A program made the position numbers and the translations under genes. Shown here piece by piece: positions 1 through 6,425 of a DNA stretch of 11,663 nucleotides (the stretch's first letter is position 1; each line of letters begins with the position of its first letter). Source of the stretch: Bacillota bacterium (lineage in GTDB: Bacteria; Eremiobacterota; SpSt-956; JAKJGF01); NCBI GenBank assembly GCA_029555925.1, contig JAKPQU010000305.1, positions 1-11,663 of the forward strand, read 5' to 3'. The notes under the pieces are model-generated. The model searched no databases. It saw nothing but the letters and a program-made list of their open reading frames with translations, and had not been told where the DNA came from.

Positions 1-33
1 CATGATATAAGCTGTAACTGTTATAAACGTTCC
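1..33. repeat. 33-bp terminal direct repeat, left copy
   Basis: These 33 bases, beginning CATGATATAAGC and ending AAACGTTCC, recur exactly as the last 33 bases of the window. An identical overlap that stops exactly at both ends is what an assembler leaves either when a contig closes on itself or when both ends run into the same repeat. The copy lies just inside the inverted-repeat arm at 41-72. It codes for nothing I can recognise. Confidence 0.95.
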
Positions 34-40
34 AGTTTAG

Positions 41-72
41 ATTTTTTTCGGAGGAGCATCAGGCAGGCAGAC
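41..72. repeat. Inverted-repeat arm of a MITE-like element (left)
   Basis: The reverse complement of these 32 bases matches 11553-11584 at 27 of 32 positions. The outer 13 bases (GTCTGCCTGCCTG) and the inner GAAAAAAAT are identical. The four bases after the arm, AGTA at 73-76, equal the four bases before the right arm at 11549-11552, as a 4-bp target duplication would. If the window ends are joined, arms and core form a 150-bp non-coding element like a MITE or an intergenic palindromic repeat. No transposase is present. Confidence 0.65.
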
Positions 73-198
73 AGTATTTACCTATTATTCAAATCGTTCA
101 ATTTAATTAAAGCAATTTGGTATTATACATTCAACATAAGACCTTTAAAAAAATAACTTTGCCATATATGATCCCAGAATGATGGATATGAAATAAAT

Positions 199-248
199 AG
201 TGAAGAGTGAGGGTAATCATGAGATTTTGTAACACATCGCTTTTCACT
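199..248. terminator. Imperfect hairpin 3' of the histidine kinase gene
   Basis: The arms 199-210 (AGTGAAGAGTGA) and 237-248 (TCGCTTTTCACT) pair at 10 of 12 positions. On a plus-strand transcript the other two pairs are G-U wobbles, giving a continuous 12-bp stem. It starts just beyond the kinase stop codon at 252-254. No clean U-run follows on either strand, so terminator function is tentative. The left arm also belongs to the 7-bp repeat family (AGTGAAG AGTGAGG). Nothing else is seen in 73-198. Confidence 0.35.
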
Positions 249-251
249 TAT

Positions 252-2099
252 TTACATAACAGGTATAGTGAAATAAAAGGTGCTTCCTTTGCCGAGAAGT
301 GTTTCAAAATCAATAGTCCCTTTATGTCCCGTAATTATATCATAACATACGGCAAGGCCCAGACCTGTTCCTTCTTCTTTTGTTGTAAAGAATGGATCAA
401 AGATCTTACCCTGAATCTCAAGAGGAAGTCCCGGCCCTGTATCAATCACTTCAACTTTTATGCGGGAATCTTCTTTTATATAACTGCTTTTTACCGTTAA
501 ACTGCCGTTTTCGGAAAGCATATCGAGTGAATTCTGCATAAGATTTATGATAACCTGTTCTATTTCCTGGGGGTTTATATATACAGACGGTATATCCTCT
601 GCCAGTTCGCAGGAAAAATCTATATCCCTGTTTTTAATTTCCACCCTCATAAGTTCTGCTGCTTTTTTTATCACTTCATTTATCTGATAATTCTCTCTCA
701 AAGATGTTCTGTATTTTGCAAAGATAAGCCACTTTTCGACAATACCGTTAAGTCTGTCTATTTCATCAATAACCATATCAAGAGCTTCCTCTGAAGGAGG
801 CGTTTTTTCCAGCCTTTTTTTCCATAATTGCACGTTTGCTCTTATAGAAGCAATAGGATTTCTTATCTCATGGGCCACTCCAGCTACAAGTTTTCCCAGA
901 GCTGCAAGTTTATCTGTCTGTCTGAGTTTCCTCTCCAGCCGTTCCATATCGGAGAGATCTCTTAATATCATAACAGCTCCCTCTCTCCCCCTGGTATCAA
1001 GACAGAAGCTATTTATAGAAAGAGGTATTTCCCGTCCGTTATTCAATCTATAAACAGATTTTAAAATATTTCTATTTTTGCCTGCAAGGGCATCTTCTAT
1101 TGTTTCTCTCAGGAGATCTTTTTCTTCTGTAACAATTTCTCTGTAATCTTTTTCGATAACATTCTCTCTGTTTATATTCAACAAGATTTCTGCTGATTTA
1201 TTGAAGAATACCACTTTTGAATCCTTGTCGAGAGCTATAACTCCTTCCCCTGTCCCTTCAAGTATCAACTCGGTATAACTTCTCACCTTGCTCAGAGTGG
1301 AAGCAAGTTCATTAATGGCATTACTTATCTCACCTATTTCTCCGCCTCTTTTTTCAAATCTGTAGCCAAGGTCAACCTTTAACTTCTGAAGACCATCCTG
1401 TATATATTCAAAGCCTTTTCTCAACCTGTTACCTGTAGCAAGAGCAGCAAGTATACCTGCTATCATAACAATGAAAGCTATTCGAATATTTGCCATAAAA
1501 GGTTCGTAAAAATCACGAAATTCCATAATAGCCCACGTAGTACCTATGAGATTTCCCCGTCTCACAAGAGGATGTATATAAAAAAGAAAAAATTTATTAC
1601 CAAGTTTTTCACTTATAAAAATATCCTCTTCCCCCATAGTTATCTCTTCGGAAAGCTTTTTTACGGCATCAGCCTTCAAACCTGTTTCAATCGATGTCCA
1701 TGTTGATTCATTATCCTGGTTATTCTGAGGCAGAGGAGGACCGAGAGGAGGAGGGCAACCGAGGATTGTTTCCAGTTCTTTATCATAATAACCAAAATCT
1801 ACACCGGGGAAATCAGTAAATTCACCTTCGAGCAGTTTTATGAAATAAACCGTAAGAAATCCTGTTTTCTTACTTTTTTCATATTTAGAAAAGAGGTTCT
1901 TTTCCAGAATAGAAGAAAAACTATCTTCCCAGAGAGTCAGATCCAGTTTGAGAGTAATCTGAGCAAGATAAATCTTATTAACCTGTATCAGATCCTGACG
2001 GGTTTTATCTATGCCCCTGAAAATAAGAAATATTATAATTATAAACATCAGGATAAGACCTGATACAAGGGCCAGGAGTTGTGTTTTAAAACTGTTCAT
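252..2099 (-). CDS. Membrane-bound PAS-domain sensor histidine kinase
   Basis: This 615-residue transmitter autophosphorylates on His and should pass the phosphate to a response regulator. Order: TM1 (about 8-29); an extracytoplasmic sensor of about 170 residues with a proline-rich stretch at 115-124; TM2 (about 203-222); a HAMP-like linker (226-275); a PAS domain (about 278-385); HisKA with the H-box HEIRNP, phosphoacceptor His410; and HATPase_c with N-box (N519, N523), G1 DTGPG (553-557), F-box FDPFF (567-571) and G2 GTGLGLA (577-583). All catalytic motifs are intact. The order resembles NtrB/AtoS/ZraS-type kinases that partner with NtrC-type regulators, but no regulator lies in the window and only 251 bases remain downstream. 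The ATG at 2097-2099 lacks a clear Shine-Dalgarno. A 7-bp repeat array lies about 18 bp upstream. It follows the PrsW-like gene by 88 bp with no terminator seen, so co-transcription is likely. The sensed signal is unknown. Confidence 0.95.
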   Translation of the reverse strand: MNSFKTQLLALVSGLILMFIIIIFLIFRGIDKTRQDLIQVNKIYLAQITLKLDLTLWEDSFSSILEKNLFSKYEKSKKTGFLTVYFIKLLEGEFTDFPGVDFGYYDKELETILGCPPPLGPPLPQNNQDNESTWTSIETGLKADAVKKLSEEITMGEEDIFISEKLGNKFFLFYIHPLVRRGNLIGTTWAIMEFRDFYEPFMANIRIAFIVMIAGILAALATGNRLRKGFEYIQDGLQKLKVDLGYRFEKRGGEIGEISNAINELASTLSKVRSYTELILEGTGEGVIALDKDSKVVFFNKSAEILLNINRENVIEKDYREIVTEEKDLLRETIEDALAGKNRNILKSVYRLNNGREIPLSINSFCLDTRGREGAVMILRDLSDMERLERKLRQTDKLAALGKLVAGVAHEIRNPIASIRANVQLWKKRLEKTPPSEEALDMVIDEIDRLNGIVEKWLIFAKYRTSLRENYQINEVIKKAAELMRVEIKNRDIDFSCELAEDIPSVYINPQEIEQVIINLMQNSLDMLSENGSLTVKSSYIKEDSRIKVEVIDTGPGLPLEIQGKIFDPFFTTKEEGTGLGLAVCYDIITGHKGTIDFETLLGKGSTFYFTIPVM

Positions 2100-2116
2100 A
2101 ATGTTTATATGAGAGT

Positions 2117-2146
2117 CGTAACGCGTGACGCGTAACGCGTGACGCG
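2117..2146. repeat. Heptamer array CGTRACG x4
   Basis: Four tandem 7-bp units alternate CGTAACG, CGTGACG, CGTAACG, CGTGACG and end in a partial CG. The unit is a pseudo-palindrome (CGTNACG). It occupies the 88-bp gap between the PrsW-like gene and the histidine kinase gene. Related arrays lie at 3347-3417, 5136-5163 and 8266-8286. Confidence 0.9.
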
Positions 2147-2187
2147 AGGACGGATGTTCATTCTTTATTGTGCATCAATATTTTCAT

Positions 2188-3279
2188 TCAATTCATAGTT
2201 CCGCATTGATCACAGCAGATTCTTCCCTGAGGAAGGGGTGTATTGCATTCTCTGCAACATTTAGCACCGGCCTGTTCCAGCTGTTTCTGTCTCTGTCTTT
2301 CTTTTTCATAGGCATCTTCTCTTATAATTCTTGCACGGGATTCAATGAGAGCAAAGATAATTATAATAAAATAAATAAAAGCCATTAAAAAAATAAGAGG
2401 GCCATGAAACATGGGAAGAGGATAGGTAAGTTTACCAAAAACTACAGCCTGAGTTATTTCCTGTCCTATAGCTGCGGCATTAAAGATTCCATGTAGCAAC
2501 ATAGCACCGAATAAACCTATTAACCCTCCAAACTGTGCAAATTTAGCCAGTCTGCCTCTTCCTTTCAAAAACCCCATAAGAATACCGGTAGTGGCAGTAA
2601 AACACCCGTGACCTATCATACATATAATTGATCTGTAAAGTACAAATCCTAAAAATTCCAGCGCCGTAGTCTGACCTTCTTTAAAAGCGGCAGAAAAATA
2701 AAACAGATTCTCAACTGCCGCAAATCCTATGCCGGCAGAAAAACCAAATAAAATACCATCATATGTATCATCCATTTCATGATGACCTGCCATAATAATA
2801 ACTCCCAGACCTTTCAGACACTCCTCTACAACAGGGGCTATAAAAACACTTGTACCCACAACAGCTGCCAGTTGTCCCCCTGTTTCTCCTCCTATGAGAG
2901 AACCAATCACTACCAGTATGAGTCCAAGACATGTATTTACTATAAAAGCTCCTCCTGCCGATGCAACCCCCCAGAGAAAGAGGGAAATTATAAATCTTAA
3001 AGGTTCTCTTTCAAAAATATCCAGTAACCACATAAATAAAAGATAAATAACAGGGAATACTATTGTTGCTACAGTAGCCACAAGAATTATTACAAAATCC
3101 ATATGAGGTGCAAGGACTGATGCCTGGTAGGCAGAACCGACAGCAAAAATAATCCATACAGTAAGTTCACAGAGCCATACTATAGGATTGAGCATCAGCA
3201 TAGCAGGTATCTCTCTCCAAGGTCTGCCTCTCAACCTGGGAAGAAACAAATTTTTCAACGTATATCTTTCTTTTTCCAT
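2188..3279 (-). CDS. PrsW-family intramembrane protease with C-terminal zinc ribbon
   Basis: This is a 363-residue polytopic membrane protein. The family signature is present: EE at 152-153 in APVVEECLKG, the G-x-x-x-A-x-x-EN segment (E190, N191), and conserved His in HGCFTA (H224) and LHGIFN (H263). PrsW proteases (related to the CPBP/Abi superfamily) cut membrane anti-sigma factors such as RsiW in Bacillus; the substrate here is unknown. Hydrophobic segments fall at about 28-50, 60-87, 96-128, 138-162, 174-197, 208-236, 249-272 and 290-312. After a basic, charged stretch (313-340) the tail has two CxxC knuckles, C342/C345 and C356/C359, a small cytoplasmic zinc ribbon that may bind a partner. 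The start is firm: the ATG at 3277-3279 is preceded by AGAAGGA at proper spacing. It diverges from the BlaI operon and probably shares a transcript with the kinase gene downstream. Family assignment is confident; function is inferred. Confidence 0.9.
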   Translation of the reverse strand: MEKERYTLKNLFLPRLRGRPWREIPAMLMLNPIVWLCELTVWIIFAVGSAYQASVLAPHMDFVIILVATVATIVFPVIYLLFMWLLDIFEREPLRFIISLFLWGVASAGGAFIVNTCLGLILVVIGSLIGGETGGQLAAVVGTSVFIAPVVEECLKGLGVIIMAGHHEMDDTYDGILFGFSAGIGFAAVENLFYFSAAFKEGQTTALEFLGFVLYRSIICMIGHGCFTATTGILMGFLKGRGRLAKFAQFGGLIGLFGAMLLHGIFNAAAIGQEITQAVVFGKLTYPLPMFHGPLIFLMAFIYFIIIIFALIESRARIIREDAYEKERQRQKQLEQAGAKCCRECNTPLPQGRICCDQCGTMN

Positions 3280-3307
3280 AGTAATTCCTTCTCTTCACTA
3301 TTTTAAT

Positions 3308-3336
3308 ATTATAGTGTATTTCATAACTTATTAGAA
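3308..3336 (-). promoter_or_regulatory. Possible promoter of the PrsW-like gene
   Basis: On the minus strand 3308-3313 reads TATAAT, a perfect -10 box, 29 bases before the start codon. Seventeen bases upstream, the -35 position (3331-3336) reads TTCTAA, only a half match to TTGACA. The placement and short leader are plausible for a sigma70-type promoter, but in such AT-rich DNA a TATAAT alone is weak evidence. Confidence 0.4.
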
Positions 3337-3346
3337 TTTAAGTCGT

Positions 3347-3417
3347 CGTGACGCGTAACGCGTGACGCGTGACAGGTTTAATCCACGCACATCACGCATT
3401 ACGCTTTACGCATTACG
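3347..3417. repeat. Paired, oppositely oriented heptamer arrays
   Basis: The left array (3347-3373) has units CGTGACG, CGTAACG, CGTGACG and CGTGAC. After a 16-bp gap, the right array (3390-3417) has CATCACG, CATTACG, CTTTACG and CATTACG. The right array read in reverse complement aligns with the left at about 21 of 27 positions, so the whole could fold as a long imperfect hairpin. It lies between the divergent PrsW-like and BlaI genes and may insulate them or act in transcript folding; function is unproven. Confidence 0.85.
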
Positions 3418-3531
3418 AGGTCATTATTTATGGATAGTTATGAAACTAACTATAATATAATAGGTGCATATATTATAACATTTCTTTACGCCATTGTATA
3501 ATAATAATGATCATTTTTTACAAATTCAAAC

Positions 3532-3566
3532 CTACTATTGACAGTAGTAGATGCACATGTTAAAAT
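3532..3566 (+). promoter_or_regulatory. BlaI-operon promoter with overlapping operator dyad
   Basis: TTGACA (3538-3543) is a consensus -35 box. After exactly 17 bases comes TAAAAT (3561-3566), a five-of-six -10 box. The -35 sits inside a 19-bp dyad, CTACTATTGACAGTAGTAG (3532-3550), where eight of nine opposed pairs are complementary. Operators of BlaI/MecI-type repressors are dyads of this size with TACA/TGTA or TACTA/TAGTA half-sites, so this is the likely site for autorepression by the first gene. Transcription would begin near 3573. That excludes the upstream ATG at 3551, which lies in the promoter spacer. Confidence 0.75.
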
Positions 3567-3598
3567 TCATTCAAATAATATTCAAACGAGGTCTTATC

Positions 3599-4048
3599 AT
3601 GAAAAATCAGGATATTAAATTTGAGAATCTCCATCTATCGGAAAGTGGCGTAAGAAAAGCTCTCGGTTTTCTGGAGGCAGATATAATGGAGATTATCTGG
3701 GAAAATGGTGAACTATCCGTAAGAGAGGTTTTTGACATAATAAAAGACAAACGAGATATAGCCTATACAACTGTAATGACCACTATGGACAGGCTTTATA
3801 AAAAAGGAATCCTATCCAGAAAAAAAATAGTGAAAGGCTACAGTTACTGGCCTAAAGTTACTGAGAAAAAACTGGAAAAACATATAATAAGGGAAACATT
3901 TAAAGGACTCTTTTCTGATATGAAAGAACCTGTTATGTCTTATTTTGCAAATCCGGAAGAACCTGAAGACATAGAGATAATAAAACGTTTTGCCACTATA
4001 ATAGATGAATTACAAAAAGAACAGGATAAAAACGATGGAAACAATTAA
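3599..4048 (+). CDS. BlaI/MecI/CopY-family transcriptional repressor
   Basis: This 149-residue winged-helix repressor has the family's usual length. The core reads LGFLEADIMEIIW, then LSVREV, then RDIAYTTVMTTMDRLYKKG (helices and recognition helix, about 22-70), then a wing ending YSYWP (about 71-85). The rest is the dimerisation region. It contains no cysteine, so it lacks the CopY-type CxC metal site. By remembered alignment to staphylococcal BlaI, SYFANPEE (114-121) falls where LNFAKNEE carries the Asn-Phe cleavage site, so F116 would follow the cut; this is inference. The start at 3599 was chosen because CGAGG precedes it at good spacing and the in-frame ATG at 3551 overlaps the promoter. 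It is first in a plus-strand operon and overlaps the M56 protease gene by 14 bp, the standard BlaI-BlaR1 pairing. It probably represses its own five-gene operon. Confidence 0.93.
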   Translation: MKNQDIKFENLHLSESGVRKALGFLEADIMEIIWENGELSVREVFDIIKDKRDIAYTTVMTTMDRLYKKGILSRKKIVKGYSYWPKVTEKKLEKHIIRETFKGLFSDMKEPVMSYFANPEEPEDIEIIKRFATIIDELQKEQDKNDGNN

Positions 4049-5081
4049 TATTATAAGCTCTGTATATTTATTTTTTCTATTTCTTTCTTTATTTGTAACA
4101 GTAATTTTCTGCTTTTTTGAAAAAATTAAAGAACTGTTTATTAAAAATCTGTCAAAAAATTTTTTTATCATTACATTCTTGCCGGTATTAATCTCTTTTT
4201 ATATAACAATTTATACTTACTGGGAACAGAGTAAATGTCCTGAAAACAATATTTTTGACGGCCATACAAGATGTGCCGGAATAAACGGTATAATCCATAT
4301 AGCCCTTGATGCAATACCTTACGAAGCCAAAGATACGGTAATTATACTTAAAGTCATGGCTATGATATTAATGATTATATCATGTGTAAAGATATGTTCA
4401 CTTATCCTTTCAACAGTAAGATTTTATAAAAATTTCTCAAAAAACTTCCTTTCCCCGTCGGAAAGGGTTCTAAGTTTGAGTGAAAAGTTAAATAAAAATC
4501 TGAAAAGATCAATAAGATTTCAGGAAGCACATATACCGGTAAAATATACAGGTATTACAGGTTTCTTTAATCCTGCAGTCATAGTGCCGAAAAAATTAAC
4601 AGAAATATTAAATGACAGAGAACTGGAAGGTCTGATGTATCATGAAGCATGTCATATAATAAACATGGATAATCCTGTAAGACTTATCATATTATTATGT
4701 AACAGTATTTTATTTTTTCTTCCTCTGAAATTTTATAAAGAATGGGATAAAATCAGGGATTTAGAATGTGATAAATTTTCCGTTTTTCATACGAAAAATC
4801 CTCTTGCTGTTGCATCGGCCCTTGTCAAGACAGCAGAACTTTCGGAAACTCCTCATGAAAATTACTCATTTTCCTGTTTCGGAAAAAGTTCTATCAGATT
4901 AAGACTTGAAAAATTAATTGAATACAGCAAAAAAAAGAACTCTTTTTTTACAGGCCATGTTTCCCGTCTGTTATTACTCAAAAATATAAGTTTTTATATA
5001 TTATTTTTTTGTTTTCTCATAATAGTGAAACATGTTTTGAATATTGAACACTGTTTTATGGAATTGCTTATTAATATTTAG
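4035..5081 (+). CDS. M56 (BlaR1-type) membrane metalloprotease, probable sensor for BlaI
   Basis: This 348-residue zinc protease belongs to the M56 family. HEACH (203-207) is the HExxH metal and catalytic motif, and E244 in RDLECD is the likely third ligand. Membrane segments lie at about 7-27, 44-62, 100-127 and 317-333, with a further hydrophobic stretch at 214-231. Basic loops at 30-42 and 128-137 place the protease domain in the cytoplasm, as in BlaR1. Unlike BlaR1 it has no C-terminal penicillin-binding sensor; only about 15 residues follow the last helix. The extracytoplasmic loop 63-99 carries C68, H77, C80 and H88, and the tail carries H333, H339 and C340, so metal or redox sensing is possible. 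The ATG at 4035 is preferred over the one at 4005 because AGGA lies about 8 bases upstream. It overlaps the BlaI gene and precedes the efflux genes, suggesting signal-induced cleavage of BlaI. Confidence 0.88.
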   Translation: METINIISSVYLFFLFLSLFVTVIFCFFEKIKELFIKNLSKNFFIITFLPVLISFYITIYTYWEQSKCPENNIFDGHTRCAGINGIIHIALDAIPYEAKDTVIILKVMAMILMIISCVKICSLILSTVRFYKNFSKNFLSPSERVLSLSEKLNKNLKRSIRFQEAHIPVKYTGITGFFNPAVIVPKKLTEILNDRELEGLMYHEACHIINMDNPVRLIILLCNSILFFLPLKFYKEWDKIRDLECDKFSVFHTKNPLAVASALVKTAELSETPHENYSFSCFGKSSIRLRLEKLIEYSKKKNSFFTGHVSRLLLLKNISFYILFFCFLIIVKHVLNIEHCFMELLINI

Positions 5082-5117
5082 TGAAGGGTGAAAAAACGAA
5101 GGGTATATGGTGAAAAG

Positions 5118-6425
5118 ATGAGTAATGAAACCACGCGTAACGCGTTACGCGTTATGCGTTACGATTATACAAACATCTTTCAATTTTTTTTTGTTCTCTT
5201 ATTGAGTATACTTCTTCTTACTTCTCTATGCTGTGCATCCGAGACAGCTAAAATATTGACTATTGAAGATATTATAGCTATTACCATAGAAAAAAATCCC
5301 GATATAAATGCTGCAAAAGAAAAACTGGCATATTTTGAGGCTGCTGCCAGAGGAAGCAGCACATGGCCGAATCCGGAACTTGTTATAGGCCCCAATACAG
5401 GCTCTATAGAAAGAAAAGAGAATATACTCCTCTCTCAGTTATTTGACATATCGGGCAAATTTCATCTAAAAGGAGAAAAAGCCGACAGAGAAGCTTTTTA
5501 TGAGGCATGTCAGTTACAGGAGGTAATCCTTGAAACGTCCCTTCATGCCAGACTCGGATACTATGACTATTGCACGGCTTTTGAACTTTATAAACTTCAG
5601 GAAAAAAACACAGAGATTTTCAAAAAAGCACTGGAAAAATCGGAAATAGAATATAATCTCGGCAATATTCCGCAGGCGGAATTCCTCCGTTTTCAGCTTG
5701 AAGAGGCACGATCGGTACAGGCTCTTATTCATGCAGAGAATCAACTGAAGATTGCCAGATCAACCATTTTCAGCATTATGGGACAGTATGACAGAAAAAA
5801 TACAGAAATAGCAGTTCCTGATATAAACAGTAATCCAATAAAAATAAAAGAAATAAAAGAGGAAGAAATTCTAGATCAGGCTCTTGTGAACAGGCCTGTT
5901 ATAAAAGGTCAGGAAGCGTTAATATCTGTGAAAGAATATGAAATCAGTATAGCAAAAAGAGAGAGATTTCCCGATCTTATAGTATCTTACAGAAGAGATT
6001 CGAACAGAGAATATGAACCGGAGGAAAATGGAGTGGTATTCAGATTTGCCCTTCCTGTTTTTGACTATGGTTCCATAGGCTCACAGATAGATATGGCAGA
6101 AGCAGGCCTGAGACAGGAAGAAGCCATGTTATCATCTGTAAAAATAAAGGTGAAACTGGAAGCGGAAAAAGCCTGTTACGAATTTCTTGAAGCCAGAAGT
6201 TTACTGACAGCTTTCAGAGATAAAATACTGGTAAATTCAGATGATCTTCTATGGAAGGCTCAGTACGGATATGAAGAAGGTGCATTTTCATATCTGGAAT
6301 TTATGGATGCCATGAAAACCTATAATGAAATACAGAAAGAATATATAGAAGCTGTCTACAGATATTACGGAGCCATCGCAAAATGCGAAAGAGCAGCTTC
6401 AATGAAACTGGAGGAAGAGTTATGA
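5118..6425 (+). CDS. Outer-membrane efflux factor (TolC/CzcC-like)
   Basis: This is the outer-membrane channel of a tripartite pump, 435 residues from this start. A hydrophobic signal peptide (about 20-38) ends in LCCAS; signal-peptidase I cleavage after the Ala at 40 is plausible, while the lipobox fit is poor. Two related outer-membrane-efflux halves follow, each beginning with long helices: one from LTIEDIIAITIEKNPDINAAKEK, the other from RPVIKGQEALISVKEYEIS. The tail ends in a charged helix (KLEEEL). The 5' end is odd. A GTG at 5088, an ATG at 5118 and an ATG at 5154 are all in frame, and the last lies inside a 7-bp repeat array (5136-5163). I chose 5118 because GGTG lies a few bases upstream; 5088 has its GAAGG directly abutting. 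It follows the M56 gene after a short gap and overlaps the adaptor gene by ATGA. Confidence 0.88.
   Translation: MSNETTRNALRVMRYDYTNIFQFFFVLLLSILLLTSLCCASETAKILTIEDIIAITIEKNPDINAAKEKLAYFEAAARGSSTWPNPELVIGPNTGSIERKENILLSQLFDISGKFHLKGEKADREAFYEACQLQEVILETSLHARLGYYDYCTAFELYKLQEKNTEIFKKALEKSEIEYNLGNIPQAEFLRFQLEEARSVQALIHAENQLKIARSTIFSIMGQYDRKNTEIAVPDINSNPIKIKEIKEEEILDQALVNRPVIKGQEALISVKEYEISIAKRERFPDLIVSYRRDSNREYEPEENGVVFRFALPVFDYGSIGSQIDMAEAGLRQEEAMLSSVKIKVKLEAEKACYEFLEARSLLTAFRDKILVNSDDLLWKAQYGYEEGAFSYLEFMDAMKTYNEIQKEYIEAVYRYYGAIAKCERAASMKLEEEL
5136..5163. repeat. Heptamer array inside the 5' end of the outer-membrane factor frame
   Basis: The four units are CGTAACG, CGTTACG, CGTTATG and CGTTACG. 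The third unit supplies an in-frame ATG (5154-5156), just before the signal peptide. Translated from 5118, the array encodes residues that do not resemble a signal peptide, so it is probably an addition to the gene's front. The unit length of 7 is not a multiple of 3, so gain or loss of a unit would shift frame for any start upstream of it. Confidence 0.85.

Larger units (their letters stand above)
3280..3598. other. Divergent intergenic control region
   Basis: This 319-bp gap separates the leftward PrsW-like gene from the rightward BlaI gene. In order it holds the PrsW ribosome-binding site (3286-3292), a possible leftward -10 box (3308-3313), a two-armed heptamer repeat (3347-3417), a very AT-rich stretch with a 14-bp dyad at 3450-3463, and the rightward promoter with its overlapping dyad (3532-3566), followed by a 30-odd-base leader. 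I see no open reading frame or structured RNA gene in it. Confidence 0.8.

Noticed and set aside
207..500. A 97-codon open frame on the plus strand
   Set aside because: It is antisense to the conserved ATPase end of the histidine kinase, has no family features, and owes its length to the kinase's codon pattern.
3551..3598. An upstream in-frame ATG that would add 16 residues to the BlaI repressor
   Set aside because: It lies in the 17-bp spacer of the TTGACA/TAAAAT promoter and would not be transcribed. The ATG at 3599 has a Shine-Dalgarno and gives the family's normal N-terminus.
4035..5081. Naming the protease BlaR1 and the locus a beta-lactam resistance system
   Set aside because: There is no penicillin-binding sensor domain, no beta-lactamase and no PBP gene; the downstream genes form a metal-type efflux pump.
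6383..6421. An earlier ATG for the adaptor gene
   Set aside because: It would put 13 charged residues ahead of a clear lipoprotein signal peptide. The ATG at 6422 has GGAGG at the right distance and the usual ATGA overlap.
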